From Brachyspira intermedia PWS/A (lineage in GTDB: Bacteria > Spirochaetota > Brachyspiria > Brachyspirales > Brachyspiraceae), in contig NC_017243.1 of assembly GCF_000223215.1 (NCBI RefSeq), forward strand, positions 1,674,001 through 1,738,000: 64,000 nt of DNA, written 5' to 3'. The notes under the pieces were generated by a model. The model did no database searches. It was not told where the DNA came from and worked only from the letters and a program-made list of their open reading frames with translations. A program made the translations under genes and the position numbers. Position 1 is the stretch's first letter. Every line of letters begins with the position of its first letter. Of this stretch, positions 46,353-55,211 are shown piece by piece.

Positions 46353-47353
46353 TTAAAAGAATCCTTCACTCTTAGCATCTTTGCTCATAAGTTCAGTTAA
46401 AGTATCCTGTATATTCGCATTATTGAAAAGTATATTATATATGGCTTCTGTGATTGGCATATATATATATTTTTTTGAGCATATTCATAAGCAGCAGTAG
46501 TAGCATATACTCCTTCAGCAACCTGACCATGACTTTCAGCTATTACATCTTGATATTTTTTACCTTTAGCAAGTTCTCTGCCTAGTCTATTGTTTCTACT
46601 TAATCCGCTTGAACATGTTACTATTAAATCACCTATTCCAGAAAGTCCATACATAGTATCTATTCTAGCACCTTTACTTAAAGCAAATCTCACTATCTCA
46701 TGCAATCCTCTTGTTATAAGAGCAGCTTTTGTATTATCACCAAGTTTAAGGCCATCAACTATACCACCTGCAATGGCTATAATATTTTTTAAAGCTCCGC
46801 CTATTTCAACACCTTTTTGATCAGTAGAGTTATATATTCTAAATTTAGGAGGTACTGTCAATGTATCTCTTACATATTCAGAAACACCTTTCTCCCCTCC
46901 TACAACAACTGCAGTAGGTACTCCTTTTGCAGCCTCTTCTGCATGAGAAGGTCCTGAAAGTGTTAATATAGATAAATCACCTGATATTATGCTCCTTGCA
47001 ACCTCGCTCATAGTTTTTCCTGTTTTTCTATCAAGTCCTTTAGTTGCAGATACTAATATTTGATCATTACTTATATAAGGCTCTATATTTGTACAAGCTT
47101 CAGCAAAAGCAAATGATGGAGTTACTATTATAACAATTTCACTGTCATTTACTGCATCGCCTATATCCATAGTAAATTGTATGTTTTTATTTAATTCTAT
47201 GTTTTCCAAATAATTATCATTTCTATATGAAGTGCTTAATAATTTATAACTATCTTCACTATGTACCCATACTTTAACATTATGCTTTTCTGAAAATATA
47301 TTTGCAAGGGCAAGTCCCCATCCGCCAGCACCTATGATTCCAACACTTATCAT
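46353..47353 (-). pseudogene. gpsA: Glycerol-3-phosphate dehydrogenase [NAD(P)+], frameshifted at the C-terminus
   Basis: The open frame from 47353 keeps all catalytic parts: GIIGAGGWGLALA (NAD loop), then SATKGLD (about 105-111), LSGPSHAEEAAKG (about 134-146), and the Lys-containing IGGALKNIIAIAGGIVDGL (about 187-205). After EYAQKNIY it changes to CQSQKPYI and stops at 46397. Adding one A to the A7 run at 46476-46470 (minus strand), or removing one AT, restores MPITEAIYNIL... to a stop at 46353, a total of 333 residues. This enzyme supplies glycerol-3-phosphate for phospholipids, so a real inactivation is doubtful. The start is at 47353, with GGGG 6 bp upstream, in preference to 47365. Confidence 0.85.
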
Positions 47354-47444
47354 GATATACCCCATAATCCATTATTTTTTAATATAGTATATACAAAAAA
47401 TAACTATTATCAATACAGAATTGTAAAAATATTATGTAAACTAT

Positions 47445-48005
47445 TTATTTAAATGATTTTTCAAGTAAAATACATATATTATTAAGTAAATCTTCTTTAT
47501 TTATCTTATTATTATCCTTAACCCAGCAGAATATTACAGAAACTAAAGCACCTGAAAAAAATTGAGATATTATTTTTGTATTTTCAATATTGTCTTCTTT
47601 CATAGTTTCACCTAAATAGTCTATAAATATTTTGTGCAATGAGGAAACGAACAAAATAGTATTATTATGATCTATTAATGATACATCGAAATACTGTTTA
47701 TTATCATCAAAGTAATTAATAACCTTTTCTAATATTTTTCTATAATTTTTTTTAAAGTCGTATATAGAATTATCTTTTTTTAATTCTTTTATAACGTCTT
47801 GCTTTATATCTTCTATAATAGAATTAAGTAATTCTTCTTTATTATTAAAATGATCATAAAATGTAACTCTATTTATCATAGCATTATCACATATTTCTGT
47901 TACACTTATATCTTTTAATGAATTAGTTTTTAAAAGCTCAAGTAATGATTCTTTTAAAAGTTTTTCAGTTTTTAATATTCTTAAATCTTTTTTATCATTC
48001 TTCAT
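47445..48005 (-). CDS. TetR family transcriptional regulator
   Basis: 186 residues counted from Met at 48005; the longer frame to 48104 adds a Tyr- and Phe-rich stretch without homology. The helix-turn-helix is clear: RILKTEKLLKESLLELL, then KDISVTEICDNAMINRVTFYDHF (about 28-50). A C-terminal ligand-binding helical domain follows. It is transcribed away from the repeat island. Target and ligand are unknown. No ribosome site is obvious at the chosen start. Confidence 0.78.
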   Translation of the reverse strand: MKNDKKDLRILKTEKLLKESLLELLKTNSLKDISVTEICDNAMINRVTFYDHFNNKEELLNSIIEDIKQDVIKELKKDNSIYDFKKNYRKILEKVINYFDDNKQYFDVSLIDHNNTILFVSSLHKIFIDYLGETMKEDNIENTKIISQFFSGALVSVIFCWVKDNNKINKEDLLNNICILLEKSFK

Positions 48006-48242
48006 TTGTATAGTATGCCATATATTAGAATAAAAATAAAGTTTATACTTTTTTAAGTGTAAAATAAATATATAACGATTTATGTGAAAATCTATTTTAT
48101 ACATAAATATACTTTATATTTTAATAAAAAACAAATAAATTTACTTGCAAAAAATAATATATATTATACTATTAATAAGTTCTTTGACAGAGATATGTAA
48201 AATATATATTAATGTGAAAGAAATATAAAGGCTTAAAAAAGC

Positions 48243-48533
48243 TAGTCTCGATACCCTACTGCGCTCTGTGCGCCTTCGGAGATGTAGGAAAGCGGGATTA
48301 ATCTTCGCAATATTCATCTACAACAAAGTCTCGATACCCTATTGGCACTCTGTGCGCCCTTGGCGATATAGGAAAGCGGGATATAAGATTCTTTTGGTTG
48401 ATAGAAATGCTAGTCTCGATACCCTACTCAAATGCTGTTTGTCTTTGGCTATAAAAAAATCGAGCGGCTGATAACTTTAGTTGTCAGCGCCTTTCAGCGA
48501 GATTTTTTTATTAGTGATATAGGAAAGCGGGAT
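48243..48533. repeat. Three-unit GC-richer repeat array (R1-R3)
   Basis: R1 (48243-48298), R2 (48326-48382) and R3 (48411-48533) each start with AGTCTCGATACCCTA and end with TAGGAAAGCGGGAT or a one-base variant. Units are 56-57 bp; R3 is longer because a hairpin repeat has inserted. R1 contains a small GCGC-tctgt-GCGC hairpin. Spacers of about 27 bp differ between units, so this is not a CRISPR array. The array lies between tetR and padR and holds no gene. Confidence 0.8.
48451..48511. repeat. Hairpin repeat, copy 4, nested in R3
   Basis: Outer arms ATAAAAAAATC (48451-48461) and GATTTTTTTAT (48501-48511) are perfectly complementary, with the same inner pair as copy 1 (GCTGATAACT / AGTTGTCAGC) and the same GAGC and AGCGA flanking words. 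It interrupts R3 between TTTGGC and GATATAGG, which are adjacent in R2 as TTGGC and GATATAGG. Confidence 0.75.
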
Positions 48534-48558
48534 CTATAATTATTAAAATTAATTGTGT

Positions 48559-48595
48559 AATACTTTTTATTATAAAAAATAAAAAGTATTTTTTT
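48559..48595. terminator. AT-rich hairpin upstream of padR
   Basis: AATACTTTTTATT (48559-48571) and AATAAAAAGTATT (48578-48590) form a 13-bp stem with a 6-nt loop, followed by TTTTT. It ends 3 bp before the padR promoter and probably insulates it. Confidence 0.55.
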
Positions 48596-48598
48596 ATA

Positions 48599-48627
48599 TT
48601 GATATATTGTGTATCACACAGTATAAT
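48599..48627 (+). promoter_or_regulatory. padR promoter with TGTG-tat-CACA operator-like palindrome
   Basis: TTGATA (48599-48604) and TATAAT (48622-48627) are 17 bp apart. The spacer carries TGTGTATCACA at 48608-48618, a short palindrome placed where an autoregulating PadR could bind. Confidence 0.6.
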
Positions 48628-48656
48628 ATAATAAACAATATATAAAGGATTTAATA

Positions 48657-48989
48657 TTGAACTATGATGATATAGTATCAAATTTGATGCAGGAACTAAG
48701 ACGCGGAACATTAATAATAGTTGTTCTTAGTCAATTAAAAAAAGAAGAATACGGATACAATTTGATTACTAAATTAAAAGAAAACGGCATCACTGTTGAA
48801 GCTAATACTTTATACCCTCTTTTAAGAAGATTAGAAAATCAAGGTCTTTTAAAAAGTGAATGGAACACCAAAGAAGATAAGCCAAGAAAATATTATTCTA
48901 TAACAAAAGATGGAAAAGAAGTTTTAAAAAAAGCTGTTCATCATTGGAAGGAATTTTCATCTAATGTTAATAAAATAATAGATAAATAA
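48657..48989 (+). CDS. PadR family transcriptional regulator
   Basis: 110 residues, TTG start at 48657 with AAGGAT spaced 6 bp. The fold order fits PadR: a winged helix with RGTLIIVVLSQLKKEEYGYNL (about 16-36), the recognition region ANTLYPLLRRLENQGLLKSEW (about 49-69) and PRKYYSITKDGKEVL (about 77-91). PadR proteins repress transport or stress genes and often pair with an HAAS membrane protein, as here, with the next gene 23 bp downstream. The palindrome in its promoter suggests autorepression. Confidence 0.88.
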   Translation: MNYDDIVSNLMQELRRGTLIIVVLSQLKKEEYGYNLITKLKENGITVEANTLYPLLRRLENQGLLKSEWNTKEDKPRKYYSITKDGKEVLKKAVHHWKEFSSNVNKIIDK

Positions 48990-49012
48990 TTTTTTAATTA
49001 GGAGTTCATATA

Positions 49013-50017
49013 ATGAAAAATAAAGAAAATAAAAAAGCAGAAGATATTATTGAAAGATATATTTATACTGTTACAAAATCAATGCCCGATAAAATAAAAG
49101 AAGATGTTTCAAATGAAATAAGAACTCTTATTGATGATATAATAAAAGAAAGATTTTCAAACTCAGACTATAAAATAAATGATATAAAAAATATTTTAAC
49201 GGAAATCGGAAATCCTTATGAACTTGCATGTAAATATGATACTAATTACAATAAATCTTTGATAGGATATCCTTATTATATATATTATAAACTTGTATTA
49301 AAAATTGTATTATCTTCAACATTGCTTGGAATAGTAGTTTCATCAATATTTAATATATTTATAAATAATGAAGCTTTTAATTTAATTAATACAGCAAGCG
49401 ATATTTTTACTGCATTGTTATTAGCATTTTCATTTGTAACATTAATATTTGTATTTATTTCAAATAAGAATATAGATATTTCCAGCATAACAGTAGATTT
49501 TGATAATCTTCCAAAACCTATAAATAAAAAAAGAAGTCTATATAATTCAATTATTAAGATATATGCAGCAATTATATTTTTATCTCTTTTATTCTTATCT
49601 CCAAATATATTTTCAATAAAAATAAATAATGAATATTTTGCATTCTTTAATATAGACATTATAAAGAATAGTTTTCTATTTCCTTTAATATTCATTTTAA
49701 TGCTGATATCAAGAGAAATTATCAAAATGTTTTCAAATACTTATAATAAAAAGACATCTATATTATTTATAGGAATTGATATAGTATCAGCTATTGCATC
49801 ATCATTATGGCTATTATCATACAATGTAATTAATATTAATTTTATAAATGCATTAACAAAATTAGAATCAGCAAATTCTCTAGCTTTTAATATATTTAAT
49901 AATTTTCAGTTATTTTGTTTAATCTGTATATTATTTGCTTTGTTTCTAGATAGTATATATGTTTTATTAAAATTAAAAAATAACCTTGCATATAAAAGGT
50001 ATATATGCAAGGTATAA
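49013..50017 (+). CDS. HAAS-domain membrane protein, PadR partner
   Basis: 334 residues. The N-terminal 80 residues resemble the HAAS domain (IIERYIYTVTKSMPDKIKEDVSNEIRTLI over about 12-40, then ILTEIGNPYELACKY), which senses or transmits signals to PadR-like partners. Seven or so hydrophobic segments follow. It is co-transcribed with padR. By analogy with other PadR-HAAS pairs it would respond to membrane stress; no direct evidence for the signal is visible. Confidence 0.75.
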   Translation: MKNKENKKAEDIIERYIYTVTKSMPDKIKEDVSNEIRTLIDDIIKERFSNSDYKINDIKNILTEIGNPYELACKYDTNYNKSLIGYPYYIYYKLVLKIVLSSTLLGIVVSSIFNIFINNEAFNLINTASDIFTALLLAFSFVTLIFVFISNKNIDISSITVDFDNLPKPINKKRSLYNSIIKIYAAIIFLSLLFLSPNIFSIKINNEYFAFFNIDIIKNSFLFPLIFILMLISREIIKMFSNTYNKKTSILFIGIDIVSAIASSLWLLSYNVININFINALTKLESANSLAFNIFNNFQLFCLICILFALFLDSIYVLLKLKNNLAYKRYICKV

Positions 50018-50047
50018 TAAAAATTTATATGAAGGACAAATCTGCAA

Positions 50048-51712
50048 TTATTTATTATATAAAACTATAGATTCATAAGGTCTCAACTTTAAAGTATTAT
50101 CAAGTACTGCCTCATCATAATTTGAAAGAAGGCATTTCGATTTTTTTATATCAAAATCAATATTGCTTAAATCTATAGTGCACTCATTACCGTAAAAATT
50201 ATTTATTACTAAAAGTTTTTCATTGTTATATTCTCTTATGAAAGCAAATACATTTTTATCATCTTTTAATATAGGTATAGTTTTACCTTCTGAAATAACT
50301 TTATAATCTTTTCTTAATTTTATTAATTTTTTATAATGATTAAATATAGAGTTTTCATCATTAATATTATTTTCTGCATTGATATCTTTGTAATTAGAAA
50401 TCACTTCTATCCAAGGTTTAGCATTTGAAAATCCTGCATTCTCTTTGTTATTCCATTGCATAGGAGTTCTTGAATTATCTCTTGATCTACTTTGAAGTAT
50501 TTTATATATTTCTTTTTCTTCTATACCATTATTTTTAAGTATATTGAAATAGTTTATTGACTCAACATCTTTATATTGATTGATATTATCAAAATAAGCA
50601 TTAGTCATACCTATTTCTTCACCTTGATAAATATAAGGAGTGCCTCTCAAACAATGAATAACTGTAGCAAGCATTTTAGCAGATTCTTTATGGTATTTTT
50701 TATCGTCTCCGAATCTTGATACTATTCTAGGCTGATCATGATTGCACCAAAATAAAGCTGACCATGCATTATTATCCTGCATTCCTTCCTGCCAAGAGAA
50801 TAAAATATTTTTTAATTCCTGAAAATCAAAATCCATTAACTGCCATTTATCATTATTTTTATAATCAACTTTCAAATGATGAAAGCTAAATACCATACTA
50901 AGTTCATTTTCTTTTTCACCTGAATATTTAATGCAGTTTTCTATGCTTGTTGATGACATTTCGCCTACTGTGATAGCATTATCATATTTTCCGAAAGTAT
51001 TTTTATTTAACTCTTTTAAATATTTATGTATATTTATTCCGTCAGTATAGAAGCGTCTGCCGTCACCTTCAAAATCATCTTTAAAAACTTCAGGCTTTGA
51101 TATAAGGTTTATAACATCAAATCTGAATCCATAAACTCCTTTTTTTATCCAGAAGTTAACTATATCAAAAATTTCTTTTCTTACTTCTTTATTATCCCAA
51201 TTCAAATCAGCCTGACTGACATCGAATAAATGCAAATAATACTCATCAAATTTTTCTACATACTGCCAAGCATTTCCTCCGAATTTAGATACCCAATTTG
51301 TAGGAGGTATTTTTTTCCCATCAACTACTTTGCCCTTTTTGAATATATAATAATTTTTATATTTTTCTTCTCCATTCATAGCTCTATTAAACCATTCATG
51401 CTCTGTAGAAGTATGATTGAATACCATATCAAACATTATATCTATATTTCTTTTTTTAGCTTCTTTTATAAGTTCTTCAACATCTTCCATAGTACCATAA
51501 GAAGGAGCAACATTATAATAATCAGCAACATCGTATCCATTATCTTTTTGAGGAGAAACGAAGAAAGGTGTACTCCAAATAATATCTACTCCTAAATTTT
51601 GTAAATAGTCTAATTTTGATATTATTCCTTTTATATCTCCAAATCCATCATTGTTGCTGTCCATAAAAGATTTTGGATATATTTGATAAACAACTTTATT
51701 TTTAAAATTCAT
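50048..51712 (-). CDS. treC: Trehalose-6-phosphate hydrolase (alpha-amylase family)
   Basis: 554 residues of GH13. VYQIYPKSFMDSNNDGFGDI (about 8-27), VFNHTSTEHEWF (about 97-108), GFRFDVINL (about 195-203, catalytic Asp), GEMSST (about 253-258, acid/base Glu) and NHDQPR (about 328-333, transition-state Asp) are all present. It splits imported trehalose-6-phosphate into glucose and glucose-6-phosphate. The assignment to trehalose over maltose or isomaltose rests on the adjacent trehalose-type PTS. It lies 119 bp after treP. Confidence 0.9.
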   Translation of the reverse strand: MNFKNKVVYQIYPKSFMDSNNDGFGDIKGIISKLDYLQNLGVDIIWSTPFFVSPQKDNGYDVADYYNVAPSYGTMEDVEELIKEAKKRNIDIMFDMVFNHTSTEHEWFNRAMNGEEKYKNYYIFKKGKVVDGKKIPPTNWVSKFGGNAWQYVEKFDEYYLHLFDVSQADLNWDNKEVRKEIFDIVNFWIKKGVYGFRFDVINLISKPEVFKDDFEGDGRRFYTDGINIHKYLKELNKNTFGKYDNAITVGEMSSTSIENCIKYSGEKENELSMVFSFHHLKVDYKNNDKWQLMDFDFQELKNILFSWQEGMQDNNAWSALFWCNHDQPRIVSRFGDDKKYHKESAKMLATVIHCLRGTPYIYQGEEIGMTNAYFDNINQYKDVESINYFNILKNNGIEEKEIYKILQSRSRDNSRTPMQWNNKENAGFSNAKPWIEVISNYKDINAENNINDENSIFNHYKKLIKLRKDYKVISEGKTIPILKDDKNVFAFIREYNNEKLLVINNFYGNECTIDLSNIDFDIKKSKCLLSNYDEAVLDNTLKLRPYESIVLYNK

Positions 51713-51761
51713 AAATGATTCCTAATTAAATAATTTTATAATAATATTTATAAGTTTCATA

Positions 51762-51793
51762 ACGGCAGCCAATAATATATAGTTAACTGCCGT
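51762..51793. repeat. Hairpin between treP and treC
   Basis: ACGGCAG (51762-51768) and CTGCCGT (51787-51793) form a 7-bp stem with an 18-nt loop. No T-run follows on the minus strand, so it is likely an RNA stability or partial-attenuation site rather than a full terminator. Confidence 0.5.
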
Positions 51794-51831
51794 ATATATA
51801 ATAAAAACCTATAAATATTTACCCCGCTTTG

Positions 51832-53760
51832 TTATTTTATTTCTATAATTTTTCCTTCACCGTTTTTTATTATAGTATTTTCCTTTAATAAATTAATTTT
51901 AGTTCCGTCTGTAAACACAACAGGAGATACTAAAGATTTTCCATGATTTTTTACGTACTCTAAATCAACCTTAGCTATTTTGTCTCCTTTTTTTATTTTA
52001 TCTCCCACTTTTACAAAAGATTCAAAACCTTCTCCATTAAGCTCTACAGTATCCATACCTATATGAATAAGTATTTCATTTCCGTTTGCAGTTTCTATAC
52101 CATAAGCATGTTTTGTAGGGAAAGCAGCTATTATTTCACCATCGCAAGGAGAAGTTACCATACCATCAGCTAATTCTATTGCAAAACCTTCTCCCATAGC
52201 ACCACTTGAAAATGCTTCATCTGCTATGTCTGATAATTTATAAAGTTTTCCATTCATAGGTGAAACAAAATTATCATCATCTAAAGTTATAGCTTCTGCA
52301 GCTGATGCATTATCTGAAACAGTTTCTGAAGATTCTATATTATCAGTTAAATCTTCTGGTTTTAATTTTTTCTTTCCTACTATAAGAGTTAATACTAATG
52401 GTATAGCTATAGCAAAAATCATAGCAACAGCAAACATTAACATATGCTTTGGCTGTATTGAAAGTATTCCCGGTATTCCGCCAATACCAATAGATGTAGC
52501 CATAACCTTAGAACCAACTGATATAATTGCAGCCACACAAGAACCTATCAAACCGCATATAAATGGAAAACCATATTTTAAATTTACACCGAATAATGCA
52601 GGCTCTGTAACTCCTAAATAACATGATATAAATGCCGGTATATTTATTTGTTTAGCCTTGTTATTTCTTTTCTGAAGTATGGACATAGCAACTACTGCAG
52701 AACCTTGTGCTATATTTGATAAAGCTATCATAGGCCATAACATAGTGCCTCCAAACTGACTCATAAGCTGTAAGTCAATAGCATTAGACATGTGATGAAG
52801 TCCTGTTATTACTAAAGGAGCATAGAAGAATCCGAATACACCAGCAAATAAAACTCCGAATTTAGATGTTAAGCCAGTATATACAACATAAGAAACAGCC
52901 TCACCTATTTTCCAACCTATAGGGCCGACAACTGCATGTGCTATTATAACTGTTGGTATTAATGAAGCAAATGGTATTATAACCATAGAAACATATTCAG
53001 GGACAACTTTTCTCCAAAACTTCTCTAAATAAACTAATATAAATCCCGCCATTATAGCCGGTATAACTTGTGCCTGATAACCAACCATAGGCATTTTAAA
53101 TATTCCAAAATCATAAAATTTAGGATCAACACTTCCAACCAAATAAGCGTTAACAAGCTGAGGAGAAACCAATGTTATACCTAAAACAATACCCAAGATT
53201 TGAGTAGTTCCCATTTTTCTAGTGATAGACCAAGTAATACCAACTGGAAGGAAATGGAAAATTGCCTCACCTATTAACCATAAAAAATCATTTGTTCCAG
53301 CCCAAAATTGAGATATTTGAGTTAAGCTTTTTGTACCCTCTTCAAAAAATTTTATATCTGATATTACGCTTCTAAAACCTAATATAAAACCTCCGCATAT
53401 AATAGCTGGAATAAGAGGTGAAAATATTTCGGCTATGTTAGACATTAAACGCTGCAAGAATGTTTGATTGCCTTTTGCTGATTCTTTTACAGCATCTTTA
53501 CTTACTCCTTCTATACCAGAAATTTTAACAAATTCATTATAATATTCTGAAACCTCATTACCTATTATAACTTGAAATTGTCCTGATTGAGTGAAAGTAC
53601 CTTTAGTAGATTTTAATTTTTCGATAGCTTTGATATCTGCTTTTTTAGTATCTACCAAAACAAAACGCATTCTTGTAACACAATGAGTTATTGCCTTAAC
53701 ATTTTCTTTACCGCCAACATATTTTAATAATAAGGTGGCGTCTTCGGTGAATTTTCCCAT
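51832..53760 (-). CDS. treP: PTS trehalose-specific transporter, EIIBCA fusion
   Basis: 642 residues in the order EIIB, EIIC, EIIA. EIIB: Cys27 in ITHCVTRMRF is the phosphocysteine. EIIC: about 10 membrane helices (from FSPLIPAIICGG near 110; family motif GITWSITRKMG near 175; PAFISCYLGVTEPALFGVN near 376-394). EIIA-Glc type at the C-terminus (about 500-642): ILIHIGMDTVELNGEGF with phospho-His. It imports trehalose as trehalose-6-phosphate. The C-terminal EIIA, often absent from gram-negative TreB, makes it independent of a separate Crr. A strong promoter/operator precedes it. Confidence 0.93.
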   Translation of the reverse strand: MGKFTEDATLLLKYVGGKENVKAITHCVTRMRFVLVDTKKADIKAIEKLKSTKGTFTQSGQFQVIIGNEVSEYYNEFVKISGIEGVSKDAVKESAKGNQTFLQRLMSNIAEIFSPLIPAIICGGFILGFRSVISDIKFFEEGTKSLTQISQFWAGTNDFLWLIGEAIFHFLPVGITWSITRKMGTTQILGIVLGITLVSPQLVNAYLVGSVDPKFYDFGIFKMPMVGYQAQVIPAIMAGFILVYLEKFWRKVVPEYVSMVIIPFASLIPTVIIAHAVVGPIGWKIGEAVSYVVYTGLTSKFGVLFAGVFGFFYAPLVITGLHHMSNAIDLQLMSQFGGTMLWPMIALSNIAQGSAVVAMSILQKRNNKAKQINIPAFISCYLGVTEPALFGVNLKYGFPFICGLIGSCVAAIISVGSKVMATSIGIGGIPGILSIQPKHMLMFAVAMIFAIAIPLVLTLIVGKKKLKPEDLTDNIESSETVSDNASAAEAITLDDDNFVSPMNGKLYKLSDIADEAFSSGAMGEGFAIELADGMVTSPCDGEIIAAFPTKHAYGIETANGNEILIHIGMDTVELNGEGFESFVKVGDKIKKGDKIAKVDLEYVKNHGKSLVSPVVFTDGTKINLLKENTIIKNGEGKIIEIK

Positions 53761-53801
53761 AATATGCCTCCATAGCTTTTATATATTTCTATTATCATTA
53801 A

Positions 53802-53841
53802 CTTGTACGTACATATTAACATATACGTACAAGTTTGTCAA
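53802..53841 (-). promoter_or_regulatory. treP promoter overlapped by a double TreR-type operator
   Basis: On the minus strand TTGACA (53841-53836) and TAATAT (53818-53813) are 17 bp apart. Overlapping it, 10-bp arms CTTGTACGTA (53802-53811) and TACGTACAAG (53824-53833) are perfect inverted copies, and each contains a palindromic TGTACGTACA-type or near-palindromic half. This fits GntR/TreR dimer sites covering the spacer and -10. Confidence 0.8.
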
Positions 53842-54034
53842 TTATATACTTGTATTTTTTACAAATTTTATAAATAAAATATTAAATGATAAAAAACGCT
53901 TATAATATTTAATTAGAATAAATTTTAATATAGATAATTCTTCATAATTTAATACTGTTTTTATATTTGAAATTCTAAAAGTGTGTTGTAGTTTTATAAG
54001 TAAGATAGAAAATAGTATATACTGAAAATTTTTA

Positions 54035-54270
54035 ACTTTGTCAACTGATGACTTTATATAGAATTATCAACTTTTTTGCCGCACAAAAAAGTTGCAAAAA
54101 ACGCAATAGCCTAGAACTTTATATTTTAAAAATACTTATTAAATATAGTATATATCCTAAATTTATACTAAAATGCAGTTCTTTTGGTTCTTTTATACCA
54201 ATAAAAGAACTGGGGTTCTGGGCAAAGCCCTGAAAATATTTTAAATTAAAAAAATTATTTTTGACAAAGT
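54035..54270. mobile_element. MITE-like element with 10-bp terminal inverted repeats
   Basis: ACTTTGTCAA (54035-54044) and TTGACAAAGT (54261-54270) are perfect inverted copies framing 236 bp. Inside are a perfect 11-bp hairpin (CAACTTTTTTG / CAAAAAAGTTG, 54068-54094), a 10-bp hairpin (54187-54210) and a small GGGC-aaa-GCCC. No credible ORF; only a short frame without a ribosome site. It fills most of the 555 bp between treP and treR. No transposase is nearby, so mobility would depend on one elsewhere. Confidence 0.55.
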
Positions 54271-54315
54271 ATAGTTGTTTATGTATATACATCGATAAAA
54301 TATATTTTTAAGAAA

Positions 54316-55026
54316 TTATCTTCTGGCAAAATCTCTGAATTTAAATTTATCTGGTCTATGTCTTGCTGAAGTTATTTGAAAAACTCTAGTATCTGATAAA
54401 AAAGTCCTAGATTCTACATTTATCACCATATCATAATCTTTTAAATCTAAAAGTTTCTTATCATTATTATTTATTTTTTCACATGATATTTCTCTTTCAG
54501 CATAGGATATTTTTAACTGAAGATTTTTTTCTATATGTTCATATAAAGAGTCTTTTAAAATATTTTCATCTATGAATGGTATAATAGATGCATTGATAAA
54601 GTCTATATCTAGTATAATATTTTCACCGTCTATATTTCTTATTCTCTCTATGGCCCATACTTTATCATCATCATTTAATTTTAAAGCACTCTTCACTAAT
54701 GCATCAGGTTTTATACATTCACATCTATGCACTATAGTTTCTACTTTTTTACCATACATTTTTGAAGCAACTTCTTTAAAACTGAATATTCCTCCGAATT
54801 CAAAATTGTATATATTTGAATTAATAACTATAGAACCTTTGCCTTTATGTTTTTGAATGCATCCATTATTAGATAATAGCTGAAGTGATTTTCTTATAGT
54901 ATCCCTTGAGGCATCATATTCTTTCATCAGATCATATTCACTTGGAAGTATATCACCTTTTTTATAGTATCCAAATCTTATTTTATCAAGCAAACTATTA
55001 TAAATTTCTTCGTACTTCGATGCCAT
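54316..55026 (-). CDS. treR: GntR/UTRA family transcriptional regulator, likely TreR
   Basis: 236 residues. The N-terminal winged helix (IRFGYYKKGDILPSEYDLMKEYDASRDTIRKSLQLL over about 16-51) is GntR. The C-terminal UTRA ligand domain (about 90-236) has ICF-like features such as VWAIERIRNIDGENIILD (about 122-139). UTRA regulators of this size next to a trehalose PTS and trehalose-6-phosphate hydrolase are TreR. It would bind the double operator 480 bp away and release it on binding trehalose-6-phosphate, by analogy with Bacillus. Confidence 0.88.
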   Translation of the reverse strand: MASKYEEIYNSLLDKIRFGYYKKGDILPSEYDLMKEYDASRDTIRKSLQLLSNNGCIQKHKGKGSIVINSNIYNFEFGGIFSFKEVASKMYGKKVETIVHRCECIKPDALVKSALKLNDDDKVWAIERIRNIDGENIILDIDFINASIIPFIDENILKDSLYEHIEKNLQLKISYAEREISCEKINNNDKKLLDLKDYDMVINVESRTFLSDTRVFQITSARHRPDKFKFRDFARR

Positions 55027-55211
55027 ATTAACCTCTTAATTGATTGAAAGATTATAATATAAAAAGTTATGTTTGTAAATATATGTTTTTAATAGATCTA
55101 ATTTACAAAAAATAAAAAATGTAGTTTATCATACAATAGTAATTTTTTTGTACTTGATAAAAAAATCAAAAATAATAGAATAGATACAATATTTATTTTA
55201 GGTGAATAAAA

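Noticed and set aside
46440-46480. Programmed frameshift in gpsA
   Set aside because: No slippery heptamer with a following structure, and housekeeping GpsA enzymes are not known to use it; a tract-length error explains it better.
48006-48104. Longer start of the TetR gene at 48104
   Set aside because: The added 33 residues are Tyr- and Phe-rich and lie ahead of a typical TetR N-terminus starting at 48005.
48268-48471. ORF across the R1-R3 repeat array
   Set aside because: It translates the repeat units, has no family similarity and depends on repeat sequence; the array is better read as non-coding.
48243-48533. CRISPR array
   Set aside because: Only three units, long and uneven repeats, no cas genes nearby, and one unit is interrupted by an unrelated hairpin repeat.
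54048-54233. Short ORF inside the MITE-like element
   Set aside because: No ribosome site, composition follows the hairpins, and the frame crosses structured repeat sequence.
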